A stretch of 64,000 nucleotides of DNA from Bacteroidales bacterium (GTDB lineage: Bacteria; Bacteroidota; Bacteroidia; Bacteroidales; Muribaculaceae), in assembly GCA_014800845.1 (NCBI GenBank), contig JAAVFJ010000003.1:62001-126000 (forward strand), read 5' to 3'. The first letter of the stretch is position 1; the number at the start of each line of letters is the position of its first letter. Below, one piece after another: positions 10,191 to 20,200 of the stretch. Both the position numbers and the translations under genes were made by a program. The notes below the pieces were generated by a model that did no database searches, had not been told where the DNA came from, and saw nothing but the letters and a program-made list of their open reading frames with translations.

Positions 10191-11448
10191 CCGTCAGCCC
10201 CTGGCAGAGCGCATGCGTCCGAGCTCGCTTGAGGGCTACATAGGCCAGACTCACCTGGTAGGGGAGGGGGCCATCCTGCGACGAATGATTGAGAGCGGAC
10301 GCATCAACTCCTTCATCCTCTGGGGCCCCCCCGGGGTAGGCAAAACTACGTTGGCAAAAATCATAGCCAAGCAGACGGAGGTACCTTTTCATACCCTCTC
10401 GGCAGTGAGCAGCGGCGTGAAGGATGTGCGCGAAGTGCTCGACCGCTGCAAGAGCGAGTCGCGAAGCCTCTTCTCAAAGGGGCGCCCCATACTGTTCATC
10501 GACGAAATTCATCGCTTCAACAAGAGCCAGCAGGACTCTCTGCTCGGCGCTGTGGAGGATGGCACAGTGACGCTCATCGGCGCCACGACCGAGAACCCTT
10601 CGTTTGAAGTAATCCGGCCCCTGCTCTCCCGCTCGCAGGTCTATGTGCTGCAACCTCTTGACAATGACTCGCTTGAGACGTTGCTGCAGCGAGCGCTGAC
10701 CGAAGACGAGGTGCTCCGTGAGCGCGAGGTGAGAGTGGAGGAGCGCGAGGCTCTGTTCCGCTACTCCGGTGGCGATGCCCGCAAACTGCTCAACATCCTC
10801 GACCTGCTGGAGCAGAGCACTCCCAAGGGGGAACCGATAGTGATTAACGATGAGGTGGTGACCGAGCGCCTGCAGGAGAACCCGGCCGCTTACGACCGCG
10901 GTGGGGAGATGCACTACGACATCATCTCCGCCTTCATCAAGAGCATACGCGGCTCCGACCCGCAGGCTGCCGTCTACTGGCTTGCGCGCATGGTGGCCGG
11001 AGGCGAGGACCCTAAATTCATAGCACGCCGTCTGGTGATTCTTGCTGCCGAAGACATAGGACTTGCCAATCCCAACGCGCTGCTCCTGGCCAACGCCACC
11101 TTCGATGCCCTTGCCAAAATCGGTTGGCCTGAGGGTCGCATCATCCTGTCCGAGTGCGCCGTCTATCTCGCCACGTCGCCAAAGAGCAATTCCGCATATC
11201 TGGCCATCGACGCCGCCCTGGCCGAGGTGAAAAATAGCGGCAATCTCCCAGTGCCCCTGCATCTGCGCAACGCCCCTACAAAGCTTATGAAAGAGCTCGG
11301 CTACCACGACGGCTACAAGTATCCGCATGATTACAAGGACCACTACGTGGAGCAGCAATATCTCCCCGAGGGGCTGGAGCATGCCCGCTTCTGGAATCCG
11401 GCCGACAATTCAGCCGAGGCCCGCATGTGGCAGCAGACGCATAAGTAA
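10177..11448 (+). CDS. rarA: replication-associated recombination protein A (RarA/MgsA AAA+ ATPase)
   Basis: 423 residues. AAA+ core with Walker A GPPGVGKTT near residue 50, Walker B ILFIDEIHRF near 110 followed by NKSQQD, and sensor/arginine-finger segment GATTENPSFEV and LLSRS. The C-terminal helical tetramerisation part follows (ARRLVILAAEDIGLANP is typical). RarA acts at stalled replication forks and binds SSB. The gene overlaps the HAD gene by 14 bases and ends 21 bases from the converging MFS gene, with no obvious terminator between. Confidence 0.95.
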   Translation: MSSINRQPLAERMRPSSLEGYIGQTHLVGEGAILRRMIESGRINSFILWGPPGVGKTTLAKIIAKQTEVPFHTLSAVSSGVKDVREVLDRCKSESRSLFSKGRPILFIDEIHRFNKSQQDSLLGAVEDGTVTLIGATTENPSFEVIRPLLSRSQVYVLQPLDNDSLETLLQRALTEDEVLREREVRVEEREALFRYSGGDARKLLNILDLLEQSTPKGEPIVINDEVVTERLQENPAAYDRGGEMHYDIISAFIKSIRGSDPQAAVYWLARMVAGGEDPKFIARRLVILAAEDIGLANPNALLLANATFDALAKIGWPEGRIILSECAVYLATSPKSNSAYLAIDAALAEVKNSGNLPVPLHLRNAPTKLMKELGYHDGYKYPHDYKDHYVEQQYLPEGLEHARFWNPADNSAEARMWQQTHK

Positions 11449-11469
11449 CCACCCCTTCAGGCTGACCGT

Positions 11470-12732
11470 TCAGGCCATCTGAGCAGCCGTCGGTGCCGGG
11501 TGACCGGGCACTACAGAGAAGGTGTAGTTGCTGCGCTCCACTATTGCCCAAATCAGCAGGCCGGCTACCACGAAGCCGCTGAAGGTAAACTCAAAGCCCG
11601 GAGCCGTGGCCCCCATCAGTTTGCGCGCCAGATTGTCAATGTAGGGCACGAGCATGATGCCCACGTAATTAGCCGACAGCACATAGCCGAAATAGCGTGT
11701 GCCAAGTGCCTGAGTGGGTGCTACATAGGTTGTCTTGTTGTAGATTATAGGCTGGATAATTCCGTAGCCGAAACCGGTCAGCAGCGAAGCGGCAACATAC
11801 ACCACAAACGAGTGAGTCAGACCTATAGTTATGAGCCCGGTGGCGCAAAGAGCAAGGCAAATCAGAATGGCGCGCGAGCCAAATAGATTCTTCAACCGGC
11901 TTACGAACGCACCCGCCAGCGAGCAGGTGAAATAGTAAGCGGCGGTCACGATACCTACCTGTGTGGTTGACATGCCGAAGTGGTCCATCAGGAAGGGAGC
12001 GTAGTAGGAGATGGAGGTGGTGGAGTAGGTGAGAATAGCGTAAAGAAGCACCAGCTTAACCAGTATCAGCACCGACTTCTTACCGCTGAAGTGCAGCGGT
12101 GCAGAGACCGGCTTGGAACTTGATGTTGCCGAAGATTGACCCACCACTCTGTGCTTGAGGATGAAACGCCGCGTCATGAAGGGCATGAGTGCCAAAGGGA
12201 TTACCGGTATCAGATAGACCGCAAACGCCGCATGCCAATTGTAGACAATCACCCAGCCTACATAGATGTTGGCCACGATAATCATAGCGTTTGACACCGT
12301 AGATTTCCAACCTAAGTCCTCCTGGCGCGCGTCTCTGTAGAACCATTCCGAAATGGCCCCCGCGGCAATAGGCACTACAAGTCCGCAGCCTATGCCCACC
12401 ACGCAACCTAACATAATCAGCATGCCTATGTTTTCGGCAAAAAAGCAACCGATGCCGGCAAGAAGAAAGAGCGTCAGACCGATGAAGAGTACAGCCGTCT
12501 GCCGCTTTTCAGTGGCCAATTTGCCTGACAGAAGAGCTATCGGAATCATGCAGAGGTTGGGCAGACTGGTGAGCAGCTGCGACTCAATCACAGAGGTATG
12601 GAAAATGTGGTGTAACTTGCTGAGCATAGGAGACACCGCCAACCCCGGCAGATTGATAGTGAGCGAAACCGACAGAATTGCAATAAGGGATATGAGAGGC
12701 ATCTTACCGTTGCCGGAACTTACGGTCTTCAT
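11470..12732 (-). CDS. MFS transporter
   Basis: 420 residues with about twelve hydrophobic segments in two halves split by a polar loop near residues 190-215. The loop after helix 2 (LLSGKLATEKRQTAV) resembles the GxLadrxGrr signature of the major facilitator superfamily. It is an inner-membrane secondary transporter, probably a drug/metabolite exporter of the DHA type, but no substrate can be assigned. It stands alone on the minus strand, converging with rarA. No clear TAnnTTTG promoter was found upstream. Confidence 0.85.
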   Translation of the reverse strand: MKTVSSGNGKMPLISLIAILSVSLTINLPGLAVSPMLSKLHHIFHTSVIESQLLTSLPNLCMIPIALLSGKLATEKRQTAVLFIGLTLFLLAGIGCFFAENIGMLIMLGCVVGIGCGLVVPIAAGAISEWFYRDARQEDLGWKSTVSNAMIIVANIYVGWVIVYNWHAAFAVYLIPVIPLALMPFMTRRFILKHRVVGQSSATSSSKPVSAPLHFSGKKSVLILVKLVLLYAILTYSTTSISYYAPFLMDHFGMSTTQVGIVTAAYYFTCSLAGAFVSRLKNLFGSRAILICLALCATGLITIGLTHSFVVYVAASLLTGFGYGIIQPIIYNKTTYVAPTQALGTRYFGYVLSANYVGIMLVPYIDNLARKLMGATAPGFEFTFSGFVVAGLLIWAIVERSNYTFSVVPGHPAPTAAQMA

Positions 12733-13033
12733 ATTCGTGAGCGCTTTAAGTTAGACATGTGGCGGAAGAATCAGCATAAGTAGAAACAGATGTTTGTGAC
12801 CCTCCCACTTTTCTAATATAACATGTCGCAACCGCGCAGAGTTCGCCCCTCCCGCCAAACGTCTCCGACTTAATGGGTGCTACGCTGTTCATCCCCACCT
12901 TTCTCAAGGCTTGGGGGATATGTTAAGCGAGCGTACACTTTTTTTGGCTAAAAAAAACTTAGCCCCGGCGGGTGGCTTGGTAATCAGTGGATTACGCATG
13001 GCTACTTGCCGGGGCTTCGTGCAGTATGTGGGT
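12733..13033. other. intergenic region between the MFS and glycosidase genes
   Basis: 301 bases hold the terminator of the glycosidase gene (12950-13016) and the unrecognised promoter of the MFS gene. GGCTAA/TTAGCC at 12946-12963 flanks the A/T run. No ORF worth calling was seen. Confidence 0.5.
12950..13016 (-). terminator. terminator of the GHL10 gene, with nested stem
   Basis: Read on the minus strand, AGCCCCGGC (13016-13008) pairs with GCCGGGGCT (12969-12961), 9 bp, followed by AAGTTTTTTTT. Inside the loop GTAATC and GATTAC (980-985 and 990-995 of the 12,000s) form a second perfect stem. Confidence 0.8.
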
Positions 13034-14554
13034 TTATTTTACTATCAGCTTTGCTGAGGGGGCTGATTCGCGGTTGAGGCGGTCAAGGGCGGTCACTATG
13101 AATACGGTGCCGCTCTCGGCGTTGTCTACTCTCACGGAGTTGTAAGGAGTCACGGCAATTATGGCCTCGGGGTCATTGATGTCAACATCCTCGCCGGGGA
13201 AGAATTCGTAGACCACATATTTCACCACGTCGGAGCTCTTGCCGCTGATGGCGTCAGCTTCGGAGCCATAGCCGTGGAAGTTTGCCGGATTGTCCCAGGC
13301 CACCAGGCGTATGCCGTCGCGCTCCTCGGTGTGCAGGCCGGTCACCTTAGCGGGGTTTCCACCTTTGGCGTCCCACGCGGGAGCGATTGCCAGGCTGCTC
13401 TGATGCTTAGAGGCGAGTGCGTCGAGCGCCCCCTTGTAGTTGCCGGTCACCCAGTAGCCATGCCACCAGACGTTGCCGTCTATGTTCTTCAGGCGGCGGG
13501 AGATGTCAATCTTCGTGGCAAGCTCATTGCTGTCAGTGGCCGTGGGCTTGTCCATAGTGCGCTTGGTGTCCTGACCGATATAGAGCTGCACGGGCTCGGG
13601 GATGTTGTCGTTCCACCACTGGGCAAGCTTGCGCGAGGGTGCCACCTTCAGGTCGAGTTCCCAATAGAGCTGCGGAGCCACGTAGTCGATCCACCCCTTG
13701 TCGGCCCAGAGCAGAATGTCGGCATAGAGGTCGTCATAGTTCTGCAGGCCGCCGCTGTCGGAGCCTCGCGGGTCATTGCGCTTGTTTCGCCAGATGCCGA
13801 AGGGGGAGATGCCGAAGCGCACCCAGGGCTTAATATCCTTGATAGTGGAGTGAAGCTGCTCTATGAGCAGGTCGACGTTGTGGCGTCGCCAGTCACCCTT
13901 GTTCTTCCCCTGGCCGAATTTGGCGTAGCTCTGCGTGTCGGCATTAAAAGCACCGCCGGCAGGGTAGGGATAGAAATAGTCGTCCATGTGGATGGCGTCA
14001 ATATCGTAGCGGGTCACAATGTCGGCCACCACCTCGGAGATATAGTCGCGGTTCTCCTGATAGGCAGGGTCGAAGAAGATTTTATTGTCGTAGCGGAAGA
14101 AGCGGTGGGGCTCCTTGTTGTAGAGATGGTCGGCGGGGAGCACCTCCTTAGGATTGGAGGTTACGCGATAGGGGTTGAGCCATGCGTGAAGCTCCATGCC
14201 GCGCTTGTGAGCCTCATCAATTGTGAACTGCAGGGGGTCCCACTCAGGGTTTGGAGCTTTGCCGCGCTTGCCTGTGAGCCATGCGCTCCAGGGCTCGATG
14301 TCGCTTTTATACATAGCGTCGGCGGTGGGGCGCACCTGGAAAATCACGGCGTTGCAGCCGGCCTCCACGAGCTTGTCGAGCTGTTCGGTTATGTATTTGC
14401 GACACTGCTCAGGTGTCTTCTGCATGTATTGATTCTGACCGATGACATGAAGCCAAGCACCGCGAAACTCTCGCTTGGGTGCAGGCTCCTCGGCGCGAGC
14501 CGGAAGTAGGAAGAGGAGGGAGAGAAGTGAGGTTATTAGTAATCGGATACGCAT
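13034..14554 (-). CDS. secreted family-10-like glycosidase (GHL10/YngK type)
   Basis: 506 residues from the ATG at 14554; a longer frame would need a TTG at 14563. An N-terminal signal peptide (MRIRLLITSLLSLLFLLPARA) leads to EFRGAWLHVI, the hallmark entry of the glycosyl-hydrolase-like GHL10 family. The TIM-barrel segments FQVRPTADAMY, MELHAWLNPYRV and AIHMDDYFYPYP follow, carrying the acidic and aromatic residues of the active cleft. A fibronectin-like C-terminal part follows (about residues 400-506). Members are thought to cut peptidoglycan-derived or other glycans; the substrate is not known. No lipobox was seen, so the product is periplasmic or secreted. Confidence 0.85.
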   Translation of the reverse strand: MRIRLLITSLLSLLFLLPARAEEPAPKREFRGAWLHVIGQNQYMQKTPEQCRKYITEQLDKLVEAGCNAVIFQVRPTADAMYKSDIEPWSAWLTGKRGKAPNPEWDPLQFTIDEAHKRGMELHAWLNPYRVTSNPKEVLPADHLYNKEPHRFFRYDNKIFFDPAYQENRDYISEVVADIVTRYDIDAIHMDDYFYPYPAGGAFNADTQSYAKFGQGKNKGDWRRHNVDLLIEQLHSTIKDIKPWVRFGISPFGIWRNKRNDPRGSDSGGLQNYDDLYADILLWADKGWIDYVAPQLYWELDLKVAPSRKLAQWWNDNIPEPVQLYIGQDTKRTMDKPTATDSNELATKIDISRRLKNIDGNVWWHGYWVTGNYKGALDALASKHQSSLAIAPAWDAKGGNPAKVTGLHTEERDGIRLVAWDNPANFHGYGSEADAISGKSSDVVKYVVYEFFPGEDVDINDPEAIIAVTPYNSVRVDNAESGTVFIVTALDRLNRESAPSAKLIVK

Positions 14555-14574
14555 GATTATCAAATATTTATATT

Positions 14575-14620
14575 AAGCGAGTGTTCAGACTTTTCACGCA
14601 GAAAATCTGAACACTCGCTT
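14575..14620 (-). terminator. long perfect hairpin between two minus-strand genes
   Basis: AAGCGAGTGTTCAGA (14575-14589) and TCTGAACACTCGCTT (14606-14620) are perfect 15-bp arms. The loop adds TTTTC/GAAAA with one bulged base. It follows the stop of the outer-membrane protein gene and lies 20 bases before the next start. There is no clean T tract on the minus strand. Confidence 0.65.
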
Positions 14621-14625
14621 AGGGG

Positions 14626-17106
14626 TTATTCCATATCGCTATAGCCGGAGCCGTCCGAGGGCTCACCCATCTGCTGATTGCGTTTGTCACGCTGAGCACG
14701 CATGTTGCCGAAGGAGTATTTCACAGTGAAGTTCACGGTGCGACCGCCGCGCCAGCGCTTATCTTCCTGACGGTAAGCTATGCCGTTGGAGTCCACGCCG
14801 TAAGAGTAGGAGTGCATCTTGCGGGAGTCGAAGATGTTGCGGGCATTGAGCGAGAAGCTCCAGTTGCCGAGGTTTTTACGCAGGCCTGCATCCACATTCC
14901 AGCCGGCGGCGCGGCTACCCTGAGCGGTGAGCTGAGAAGAGTTGTAGCTGCCGGTGGCCTGGAACGAGAGGTCCCAGGGGAGGCGCACCTGCGCCATGCA
15001 GCGCACATCCCACGCAAATGAGTTGCGACCTTTGCCGCTTACGGGGAATTCCTTGCCATCCTGCTTGAAGATAAGGTCCCAGTCGCTCACGTGGTTGTTA
15101 TAGAGGTTCACGGTGGTGGTGAGGTTGAGCACGTTGCGGAACAGAGAGTTCTTGCCCACGATTTCCACACCCATGTCGGTGCGGTTGCCGGCATTGGCAG
15201 TAGTGGTGTACATCACGTTGCCGTCGAGATACGAGATGCGGTTCATGCAGTCCTCAGAGGTGCGTAGATAGGCTGAGACGCTGATGATGTGGGAGGTGAA
15301 CGATTTTATGTAGTTGAGCTCAAATGCGTTAGAGTATTCGGGCTGCAGCTCCTGGTTACCGTAGCTGATGTTGGTGGGGTCGGAGATGTTGCGGAAAGAA
15401 TTGAGCTGACCACCCCAGGGACGGCGAATACGGCGAGTGTAGTTCACCTGAAGCTCATTGTCGTGGGGGAGGGACCAGGAGAGGAACGCTGAGGGGAAGA
15501 GTGAGAAATTGTTGCTCTTGAAAGTGGGTGTGTCCTCGCGGGTGTCACCGTAAGCGAGGCTCTGTGCGCGCACCTGCCAAGCCTCGGCACGCAGACCGGC
15601 TGAGAAGCTCAGGGAGCGGTATTTTCCGCCCAGGGTTGCGTATAGCGCCGAGATATTGTTGGTGTAGATGAAGCGGTTCCAGAGCGAAGGGTTCAGGGTC
15701 AGGTCATCAAGGCCGGTGCCCTGTTCTGTCACCACCGGGGTGTTCTCGTGAGAGTAATTGCCATTGTAGCCTGCTTCAAGTTTGAGCCACGAGGTGAGCT
15801 GATTGGTATAGTCGAGCTTAGCCTCCAGCGAATTTGTCAGAATGTTCTGGTTCTGTTCCTGATAGACATCCTGCATGGTGGGCGCAGCATCGGGGTCGGA
15901 GGAGTCAGCCCACTCTTGGTGCTGGAAATAGCCGTTCCACTGCGGGCCACCCCAGTGGTTGTAGCCCACCATGGCGTCGATGAAGTGGGTGTCAGTCCAG
16001 CGGTGGGTGTAGCCGAATTCGGCGTGAGCGCCGCGGTTGTCAGACTTGTTGCGAGAGGAGTTGTTGTTTATGCTCCACTGACCGGGCAGATTGGAGAGGT
16101 AATGAGTGTCGGTGTGTCCCCAGCGGTGGCCGAACATGCCGAAAGCGTTCAGATAGAAGTCGTCATCGTTGGTGAGATGGTAAGTGGCACCGATGCGCAC
16201 GAAGAGGTTGTCGCCATGGTTGCGACCCTCGCCGTCGGAGTTGAGGAAGAGGCCGTTGTCATAATTGCGGTTAGAGAATGAGCCGCTGGAGTTGTGGCGT
16301 GTGCGTCCGCCTACTGACAGGTAGGTCTCCCACTTGCCGGTGTTCCAGTTTATAGAGAAGTTGGCATTGAGGCCGCCACGGGAGTTTACGCCGAGTTCTG
16401 CGCTGCCGAAATAGCCGCCACGGCGATCCTTTTTCAGCACAATGTTGATTATACCGGCGGAGCCTTCGGGTGAGAATTTTGCCGAGGGATTGGTGATTAC
16501 CTCGATGCGGTCGATGGTCTCGGCGGGAATCTGCTCAAGTATCTGCGCACGGTTGTCGGCGGTGAGGCCGCTCTCCTTGCCGTTGATCCATACGGTCACG
16601 GAGCTGTTGCCGCGCAGGGAGACTTCGCCATCCTGATCCACCTCCACCGAGGGGATGTTTTCAAGCAGCTCGGAGGCGGAGGAGCCTGCCGAAGCCACGT
16701 CGGAACCTACGGTGAACACCTTGCGGTCAAGCTCGAAGCGCATGGTCGATGCGGTGCCGGTCACCACCACCTCCTGAAGCATCTTGGAGTCGTCGGCCAG
16801 ATGGATGTCACCTATGGTGATATCGCCACCATTCACAGTAAGCTCGCGCTCCTGAGGCACACTGCCTATGTTGGTTACCTTGAGTATGTATTTACCATCG
16901 GGGACATTGGAGATTACAAACTTGCCGTTTTCATCGGAAGTGCCGCCGAGAGCCAGGGGTTTGCCTTGAGCATCAAGGAGCTGCACGGTAGCGAAATCAA
17001 TAACTTCACCTGATTGTTTGTTGATAATTGTGCCTGAGATATTGCCCTTAGCTGCAGCTGTAAGCGTAATGCCAAGCAGTAGGGATGCGCATATCAATTT
17101 CTTCAT
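14626..17106 (-). CDS. outer-membrane beta-barrel protein, TonB-dependent-receptor-like
   Basis: 826 residues with a signal peptide (MKKLICASLLLGITLTAAAKG). Residues about 22-105 form a carboxypeptidase-regulatory-like beta-sandwich (ISGTIINKQSGEVIDFATV, DENGKFVISNVPDGKY). A plug domain follows (LQEVVVTGTAS, ASELLENIPSVEVDQDGEV, SVTVWINGKES, IEVITNPSAKFSPEGSAGI), then a large barrel rich in aromatic residues. This is the usual Bacteroidota outer-membrane beta-barrel family (OMP_b-brl_3 type). There is no SusD partner next door, so it is probably not a SusC-type glycan importer. The ligand is unknown. Confidence 0.88.
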   Translation of the reverse strand: MKKLICASLLLGITLTAAAKGNISGTIINKQSGEVIDFATVQLLDAQGKPLALGGTSDENGKFVISNVPDGKYILKVTNIGSVPQERELTVNGGDITIGDIHLADDSKMLQEVVVTGTASTMRFELDRKVFTVGSDVASAGSSASELLENIPSVEVDQDGEVSLRGNSSVTVWINGKESGLTADNRAQILEQIPAETIDRIEVITNPSAKFSPEGSAGIINIVLKKDRRGGYFGSAELGVNSRGGLNANFSINWNTGKWETYLSVGGRTRHNSSGSFSNRNYDNGLFLNSDGEGRNHGDNLFVRIGATYHLTNDDDFYLNAFGMFGHRWGHTDTHYLSNLPGQWSINNNSSRNKSDNRGAHAEFGYTHRWTDTHFIDAMVGYNHWGGPQWNGYFQHQEWADSSDPDAAPTMQDVYQEQNQNILTNSLEAKLDYTNQLTSWLKLEAGYNGNYSHENTPVVTEQGTGLDDLTLNPSLWNRFIYTNNISALYATLGGKYRSLSFSAGLRAEAWQVRAQSLAYGDTREDTPTFKSNNFSLFPSAFLSWSLPHDNELQVNYTRRIRRPWGGQLNSFRNISDPTNISYGNQELQPEYSNAFELNYIKSFTSHIISVSAYLRTSEDCMNRISYLDGNVMYTTTANAGNRTDMGVEIVGKNSLFRNVLNLTTTVNLYNNHVSDWDLIFKQDGKEFPVSGKGRNSFAWDVRCMAQVRLPWDLSFQATGSYNSSQLTAQGSRAAGWNVDAGLRKNLGNWSFSLNARNIFDSRKMHSYSYGVDSNGIAYRQEDKRWRGGRTVNFTVKYSFGNMRAQRDKRNQQMGEPSDGSGYSDME

Positions 17107-17216
17107 AATTACGTCAAAAGCGAAATAAATTTAGTGGTATGTATTCATAATCCACATGACTTCCGACACCCGTAGTTATGAAAGGTTTAACTGCGCCCCC
17201 GAATTTTTTATAAAAA

Positions 17217-20200
17217 TTAGCGGGCGAGGGACATATTCATTGATATGCCGAAGTTGGTGTTGGTGGTGGGGTAGGAGGAGTTGGACACCAACGGGGTGTT
17301 GATCTGATGGTCGAAGAATGCGCCCAGAGTGATGCGTCGCGAAAGAGTGTACTGCGCGGTAAAGTTTACCGACATGGTCTGTGTGCCGTTCTGCGCCTGA
17401 GTAAATGCAGTCTCGATTTTGCGGATGAGGCTCTGGTTGTTGGCAAACGAGAAGTCGAACTGCAGGCTCAGGTCATTGTTGACATTGCCCTGCTTACCGC
17501 CTATCTTGAGAATCTTGTTGAAGTTGGCAATCTTGTAGCCGGCTCCCACGGTGATCTGCTTGCTTGTGGCCTCCACAATCTGGCCTGCCGAAGCGTTGAG
17601 CGAGAGGGTGCGCGAATCGCGGTACTCGGCATTGATGGTGAGGTTATTCTGCATGGTTGCCGAGATGCCGAAGAGGGGCGCGAATTTCTCGGTGATGGCT
17701 ACCGACGAGATGTTGTAGGGGGACGAGGGGATGGGGTTGCCGGTCTGCTCATTGAGGGTGAAGCCAAGTTCACCCTCCACACTCACCCAGTTTAGGTAAG
17801 AGGTGTAGGAGCCTACGGAGTAGGTGCACTGATAGGCGTGGGAGATGGTGAAGCTCTTGAATGCTTTCTTGAACCAGGCCATCTGCATCAGGCCATCGTA
17901 GGTGACACGCCAGTTGGGCATGACGGCTGCCAGAGAGGGGAACTGTGTCAGCGCCACGCGGTGGGGGGTCTGACCGCTGTAGGCAGCCAGGAAGGCGGGG
18001 ATAAGCACGTCGGAGCTGGTGGCCGACACTGTGCCTATCTGCGGATCGTAAGTGGCACCGGCCAGCGGAGAGCCGGCGAGGAAGCCGACTCCGGGGTAAG
18101 CCTTGCCTGCATATTCCTGCTCATAGCGCCCTGCTATGATGGGGATATTGTTGAGGAAATCAGTGAATGCCTGCGAGGCGTAGCCGTCAGAGGCTTTGCT
18201 TCCGCGCAGCGCGGTGGCTATGGCTATGTGGGTCTTTGTGAAAGAGCCGGTGCGGGAGGTGGGCATGTCGGCAAACATGAACTGCACCTGCTGCGTGCGG
18301 TTGTCGGTATGGTTGTTGGTGAGCAGAATCTTAAGTCCGCGCACGGGTTCCAGATTGAGCTCGAAGTTAAATTCCTGCGTATTGTTGTAGATGGAGGGTG
18401 AGGTCTGCGCGCCGTCGGTGAGGAGCCAGCCGCGCTGGAGCGCCTTGTCCACGTAAGTCTCGTCGGTGAAACCGAACGCGAAGTCAAGGCCGGGCGCCAT
18501 AGGTCCGGCCGAGCGGGTCTGGCCGAAGATGTCGCCAACTTCGGGCATGAACAGGGGCAGGTTAAGGCTACGGCTGTTGCGCCACTTGAAGGCGAATGTG
18601 CGGGGCATCATGAGGAAACGCGCGGCGTAGTCAGCCACATTTCTCCATGCGGGCATTTCGTTGGCAGGACGCTCGGTTATGGTAACGCGTATGTCTCTGG
18701 GGCCGCGATCCAGAATCTCTATGGTGTTGTCGTCGACAATGCGAGTGTTCAGCTTCACCACTCTCGATCCCTCCTTGGCCGTGAGTTTAAACTTGCGGGT
18801 CTTCAGATTGTGAGTGACGCGCGTGGTGGTGTCAGCCTCCAGAGTGATGGCCCGCTCAAACTTCTTGGCTTTGTCCTCCTTGGAGTTCTTGCGGTTGGCG
18901 GTGTTTCGGCGAGTGTTTGAAGTGCGGGCGGAGGTGGAGGAAGAGAAGCGCTTGTTCACGTTCTTCAGGTAGGGCACCTTGCCGAACAGGGTCTCGAAAT
19001 TCAGGCGTGAGTCCACGTTCCAGGTGGCCTGGTTCTGAATGGTATTGCCCAGGAAGAGACCATCCACTGTAGCGCCGCGATCCCAGCGGTAAGTGGCTGT
19101 GTATGATGCGTTGGCGGTGAGGAAGTCCAGAGCCGGAATCTTATTGAAGGGTGCGCGGTAAGAGGCCGTGAAGGTCTGGTTGTAATTCCAGGGGGTGCCG
19201 AGCCCCTTGATGGAGCTCCACACGGTGTCGCGCCACTCCTTGTAGCGGTCGGGGAAGAGCTTTCTGTTGACGGCTCCCACCGTCTCCTCAATGCGTGCGG
19301 TGGTGTTGGAGGCGAAGGTCACGGAGAGTGACTTGGTGAAATTCCAGGTGAGGTTGAGCTGACGGTCCCACAGGAAATTCTTGCTCACCTGCACCGGTAG
19401 CTGGAAGAATACATCTACCTCCGAGCGGGTCTGCTGCTCGTAGTAGTAACGCGACATGTTGGTGTAGAAGGATAGCGAGGAGAAGAGCCAGTTGAACTCC
19501 CAGTCCTTCAGGAACTTGACAGACTTGCTTTTACCCTTGAGGCCGGAGAATGGCTTGAAAGGCTTGAAGACGGGATTGTAGGTGTACTGGAAGGAGCCTT
19601 TGTAGTCGTTGGTGTACTCATACTCCGTAGTGGGGTCCATCTTGTTCTGCTTATTGAATGAGAAAGAGAGCTGGAAGTTTGCGGGGTCCCAGGGCATCGG
19701 AGTCTTGCTCTGCACGTTGAAGCGCAGGCCGGAGATGGAGAAGCTCTCCACGCTCTTGGTGGTCACGGCGTAGCTATTGATGGAGTCACGCTCCTGGCGT
19801 GTGGTGGCGGCGTCGAGCGCGTCCTTCAGCAGTATGTCCTGGTCGAGAGGGTTATACTTGGGAGTGGTCTTCTCGCGCGAGTAAGAGTAATAGATGGGTG
19901 CGTTGAGCTTGGCGCCGGCGGGGAGGAAGCGGCCCAGATCGGTCTGCACGGCCACATTCACCTGCTGATAGTCCTCCATGCGGCGGGCAGCAAGTCCCTG
20001 GTCCACGCCACCGAAGCCGGCGGTCTCCACGTGGGCACCCACATTGACCTGAGCCACGTCGCTCATAGCCAGATTCACGTTGGCCTTGGCAGCCCAGCCC
20101 CCTGACTCATCGAAGTCGGTGACCTTGAGCTCGTTGACCCACACCGTACCTGCCTTGGTGGTGTTGCTCTTATTGCGCACACCGATGAGCATCACTCTCA

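Noticed and set aside
10474..11382. Long open frame (302 codons) antisense to rarA
   Set aside because: Shadow frame with no domain; rarA carries intact Walker motifs.
13274..14509. Long open frame (411 codons) on the + strand inside the glycosidase gene
   Set aside because: It is antisense to a gene with clear motifs, has no recognisable domain, and arises from the GC-biased third positions of the real gene.
14626..17106. SusC-type glycan importer
   Set aside because: Domain order fits the general outer-membrane barrel family, there is no SusD gene, and the length (826) is shorter than SusC.
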